Of a stretch of DNA of 15,438 bases, positions 13,097-15,438 are shown in pieces. The stretch's first letter is position 1, and each line of letters starts with the position of its first letter. This stretch comes from PALSA-1004 sp046596405. Lineage in GTDB: Bacteria; Pseudomonadota; Gammaproteobacteria; Burkholderiales; SG8-41. The translations under genes and the position numbers were made by a program. The stretch is from contig JBKJMN010000390.1 of NCBI GenBank assembly GCA_046596405.1, positions 1-15,438 on the forward strand, written 5' to 3'. Under the pieces are notes generated by a model that was not told where the DNA came from, did no database searches, and was given only the letters and a program-made list of their open reading frames with translations.

Positions 13097-15171
13097 GTAC
13101 TCCTGCCCCGGCACCCCGCTATCGCATCGGCATCGACGTCGGCGGCACTTTCACCGATCTGTTCCTGCTCGACGAAGTCAGCGGCGCGGTCGCGCGCCAC
13201 AAGCTCCTGTCGACGCCGGGCGAACCGCACCTTGCGCCGCTCGCGGGCATTCGTGAAATCCTCGCGCAAGCCGGCGGCGAAGGCGCGCAGGTCGCATTCG
13301 TCGGCCTCGGCACCACGGTGATGACGAACGCGCTGCTCGAACGCAAAGGTGCGGTCACCGGCCTGATCACCACTGCGGGTTTCCGCGACCTGCTCGAAAT
13401 CGCGCGCCAGAAACGGCCGCATACTTTCGATCCGTTCGTGTCCAAGCCTGAGCCGCTGGTGCCGCGTCAGCTGCGCGTCGAAGTCGGCGAGCGCATGGCG
13501 GCCGATGGCGCGGTCATCACGCCGCTGGACCGCGCGAGCGTCGAAGCCGCGATCGAGCAACTGCTCGCGGCGGGTGTAGAGGCGGTCGCAGTGTGTTTTC
13601 TCAACGCTTACGCCAACGCCGCGCACGAGCAGGCGGTCGCGGCCGCCTTGCGCCAGCGCTGGCCCGCCGGCCATGTGTCGATTTCATCGGACGTGCTGCC
13701 CGAGTTCCGCGAATACGAACGGCTGAGTTCGACCGTGGTCAACGCGTATCTGATGCCGGCGACGCGCGATTATTTCCGCAAGTTCGAAGCGGAGGTGGCG
13801 CGGATCGCAATTCCCGAGCCGCCGTTCATCATGAATTCGGGCGGCGGCATCATGACGCCCGGGCAGGCGGGCGAGCGCCCGATAGACACGCTTTTTTCGG
13901 GCCCGAGCGGTGGCGTCAGCGGTGCGGTATACGTGGCGACGCGCGCGGGCCACGGCAATATCATCACGTTCGACATGGGCGGCACCAGCACCGATGTGTG
14001 CCTGGTGCAAAACGGCAAACCGCAACTGAGCCACAGCCGCATGATCAACGGGTGCCCGTTGAAAGCGGCGGCGCTCGACGTGCATACGGTCGGGGCCGGC
14101 GGCAGCAGCATCGCGTCGCTCGACGCGGGCGGCATGCTGCACGTGGGCCCGCACAGTGCCGGCGCGCGGCCCGGCCCCGCGTGCTACGGCCACGGCGGCG
14201 AGCGCGCGACGGTGACGGATGCCAACGTGGTGCTCGGCCGCCTGAATCCGCAATACCTGCTCGGCGGCAAGCTCAAGATCGACGCCGGCCGCTCGCGCGA
14301 AGTCATCGAGCGCGAAGTCGCCAAACCGCGCAACATCAACGCCGTTGACGCGGCGGCTTCCATCATCGCGATCGCCGATACGAGCATGGCGCACGCGGTG
14401 CGTTTCGTGTCGGTCGAGCGCGGCCTCGACCCCGGCGATTTCATGCTGGTGGCGTTCGGTGGCGCGGGCCCGGTGCATGCCGCGGCGGTCGCGCAGCAGT
14501 TGGGCGTGGCCGGGGTGCTGGTGCCGCCCGCGCCGGGCGTGCTGTGCGCGATGGGGGTGCTCGTCAACGACGTGCAGGCAGACTTCAGCCGCACGCGTAT
14601 GACGAGCGAGCGCGCTCTCGACGCAATGGCGGAAGTCGACGGCGTTTACCGCGAACTCGAGGCAAAAGCGCGCGCCACGTTCGCGCGTCAACAATCCGGG
14701 GTCACGGAAATCGATCTCGCGCGCACCGTCGATGCGCGCTATGCCGGGCAAAACCACGAATTGACCGTGGAAGTGCCCGCGGGCGAATTCAATGCGGCGG
14801 CGCTGGCGGCCACCAAGACCAATTTTCACGCGGCGCACCGTGAAATGTTCGGCTACGACTCGCCGGAAAAGCTGCTCGAGCTGGTGACTTTCCGCGTGCG
14901 CGCGCGCATGCGGGTAGGACGCGCCGATTTCGCGCGTGCACCGCAGAGCAAGCGGTCGGGACTGCTCGCGCCGGCCGCGTTCCGCCAGGTTTATTTCGAC
15001 CGTCCCGGATTCGTCGCTTGCCCGGTCTACGAGCGCGACACGCTCGTGCCGGGCGACGCGTTCGACGGCCCCGCGATCGTCGAGCAGATGGATTGCACGA
15101 CGGTAGTGCCGCCGGACTTCGGTGTGCGCGTCGATGATTTAAGAAATTTACTGCTAAAGCTCAAATCGTAG
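13093..15171 (+). CDS. hyuA: Hydantoinase A/oxoprolinase (HyuA) family protein
   Basis: A 692-residue protein of the hydantoinase A/5-oxoprolinase N-terminal family, whose members open cyclic amides or carboxylate ketones with ATP. Motifs: ATP-fold IGIDVGGTFTDLF (12-24), GLGTTVMTNALLERKG (71-86), SSDVLPEFREYERLSSTVVN (198-217), SGPSGGVSGA (269-278), FDMGGTSTDVCLV (293-305), SAGARPGPACYGHGG (355-369) and FGGAGPVHAAAVA (455-467). The start is TTG: an in-frame TAA lies at 13075, no ATG or GTG follows it, and the conserved fold begins only nine residues in. The usual partner, HyuB, is not encoded downstream; the gene ends in a repeat-filled region. It could act on N-methylhydantoin, 5-oxoproline, acetone or an unknown ring compound; the sequence does not decide. 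Confidence 0.9.
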   Translation: MSTPAPAPRYRIGIDVGGTFTDLFLLDEVSGAVARHKLLSTPGEPHLAPLAGIREILAQAGGEGAQVAFVGLGTTVMTNALLERKGAVTGLITTAGFRDLLEIARQKRPHTFDPFVSKPEPLVPRQLRVEVGERMAADGAVITPLDRASVEAAIEQLLAAGVEAVAVCFLNAYANAAHEQAVAAALRQRWPAGHVSISSDVLPEFREYERLSSTVVNAYLMPATRDYFRKFEAEVARIAIPEPPFIMNSGGGIMTPGQAGERPIDTLFSGPSGGVSGAVYVATRAGHGNIITFDMGGTSTDVCLVQNGKPQLSHSRMINGCPLKAAALDVHTVGAGGSSIASLDAGGMLHVGPHSAGARPGPACYGHGGERATVTDANVVLGRLNPQYLLGGKLKIDAGRSREVIEREVAKPRNINAVDAAASIIAIADTSMAHAVRFVSVERGLDPGDFMLVAFGGAGPVHAAAVAQQLGVAGVLVPPAPGVLCAMGVLVNDVQADFSRTRMTSERALDAMAEVDGVYRELEAKARATFARQQSGVTEIDLARTVDARYAGQNHELTVEVPAGEFNAAALAATKTNFHAAHREMFGYDSPEKLLELVTFRVRARMRVGRADFARAPQSKRSGLLAPAAFRQVYFDRPGFVACPVYERDTLVPGDAFDGPAIVEQMDCTTVVPPDFGVRVDDLRNLLLKLKS

Positions 15172-15294
15172 CCACAGATAAACACGGATACACACAGATG
15201 AGGCAAAAGCGGCGGGAGATTCGTGAAAGTTCGCCTCATCAGGATTATGGTTTTGCCGTTGAATTATCTGTGTGTATCCGTGTTTATCTGTGGC
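15171..15294. repeat. Perfect 29-bp inverted repeat, CACAGA-type element
   Basis: Arm 15171-15199 (GCCACAGATAAACACGGATA then CACACAGAT) is the exact reverse complement of 15266-15294. Nested inside are GATGAGGC (15197-15204) with GCCTCATC (15233-15240) and GGCAAAA with TTTTGCC. It starts on the last base of the hyuA stop codon. In RNA it would be a very long hairpin and could end or protect the hyuA transcript. A classical intrinsic terminator U-run is missing. Confidence 0.85.
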
Positions 15295-15295
15295 A

Positions 15296-15325
15296 ATTAT
15301 TGATCTTTACATAACCGTATGACAA
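15296..15325 (+). repeat. Flank motif copy 2
   Basis: The same-strand counterpart of 18-47: ATTATTGA, six bases, CATAACC, then a stretch ending TGACAA. It lies directly after the long inverted repeat and 20 bp before the right double-hairpin element. Confidence 0.45.
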
Positions 15326-15345
15326 ATGCGTAGCGTGCCAAAAGC

Positions 15346-15422
15346 TTCCCTCACCCTCGGTCCCTCTCCCGGAGGGAGAGGGAAGCCCTTCTCCCTCCGG
15401 GAGAAGGGTGGGGATGAGGGAA
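15346..15422. repeat. Double-hairpin REP/MITE-like element, right copy
   Basis: The inverted copy of 54-135, with ends TTCCCTCACCCTC and GGGGATGAGGGAA and two hairpins (CCCTCTCCCGGAGGGAGAGGG-type and CCCTTCTCCCTCCGGGAGAAGGG-type). The internal symmetry here is cleaner than in the left copy, which carries a 5-nt insertion. No ORF is contained. Confidence 0.8.
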
Positions 15423-15438
15423 GGGTGGGGAGAGCAAA

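Noticed and set aside
13684..14838. 384-codon minus-strand open frame opposite hyuA
   Set aside because: It is antisense to conserved HyuA motifs and has an Arg/His-biased composition; it is a shadow.

Overview
The window looks like chromosomal DNA of a high-GC betaproteobacterium, probably Burkholderiales-like and environmental. The basis is the G/C-ended codon use of most genes, two tripartite-tricarboxylate-type (Bug) solute receptors, several CoA-ligase/acyl-CoA genes, and many short palindromic repeats typical of such genomes. The taxonomy is inference; no rRNA or tRNA gene is present.

Layout. (1) 208-831 (+): flavin reductase-like FMN protein. (2) 884-3488: a compact mercury-resistance island with merR (+) divergent from merT-merP-merA (-). 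A textbook MerR-type promoter/operator (19-bp spacer, perfect dyad) lies between them. Its base composition is visibly lower in GC than its neighbours, suggesting transfer. (3) 3633-3812 (+): an undescribed 59-residue ORF. (4) 9110 down to 3837 (-): a five-gene operon of SMP-30-type lactonase, APH-like kinase, DUF6285 protein, acyl-CoA synthetase and acyl-CoA dehydrogenase. (5) 9307-15171 (+): CaiC-like CoA ligase, two Bug receptors and a hydantoinase A/oxoprolinase-family protein.

The most interesting unit is the minus-strand operon. Kinase + DUF6285 + ACAD10/11-like dehydrogenase + CoA ligase is the core gene set of the Pseudomonas putida levulinate (lva) pathway and of the mammalian ACAD10/11 4-hydroxyacid route. 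The 4-hydroxyacyl-CoA is phosphorylated on the 4-OH and rearranged to the 3-hydroxy isomer for beta-oxidation. Here a lactonase-family gene leads the operon, suggesting entry from a gamma-lactone or another lactone. The plus-strand genes could supply uptake of a carboxylate (Bug receptors), CoA activation and opening of a lactam or hydantoin ring, but a shared substrate is speculation.

The window is also rich in small repeats. Near-identical inverted copies of a double-hairpin element lie at both ends. CACAGA-type long inverted repeats appear to supply the TAG stop codon of two genes. A 2 x 24-bp tandem repeat is inserted in frame exactly at the signal-peptide junction of the second Bug receptor.
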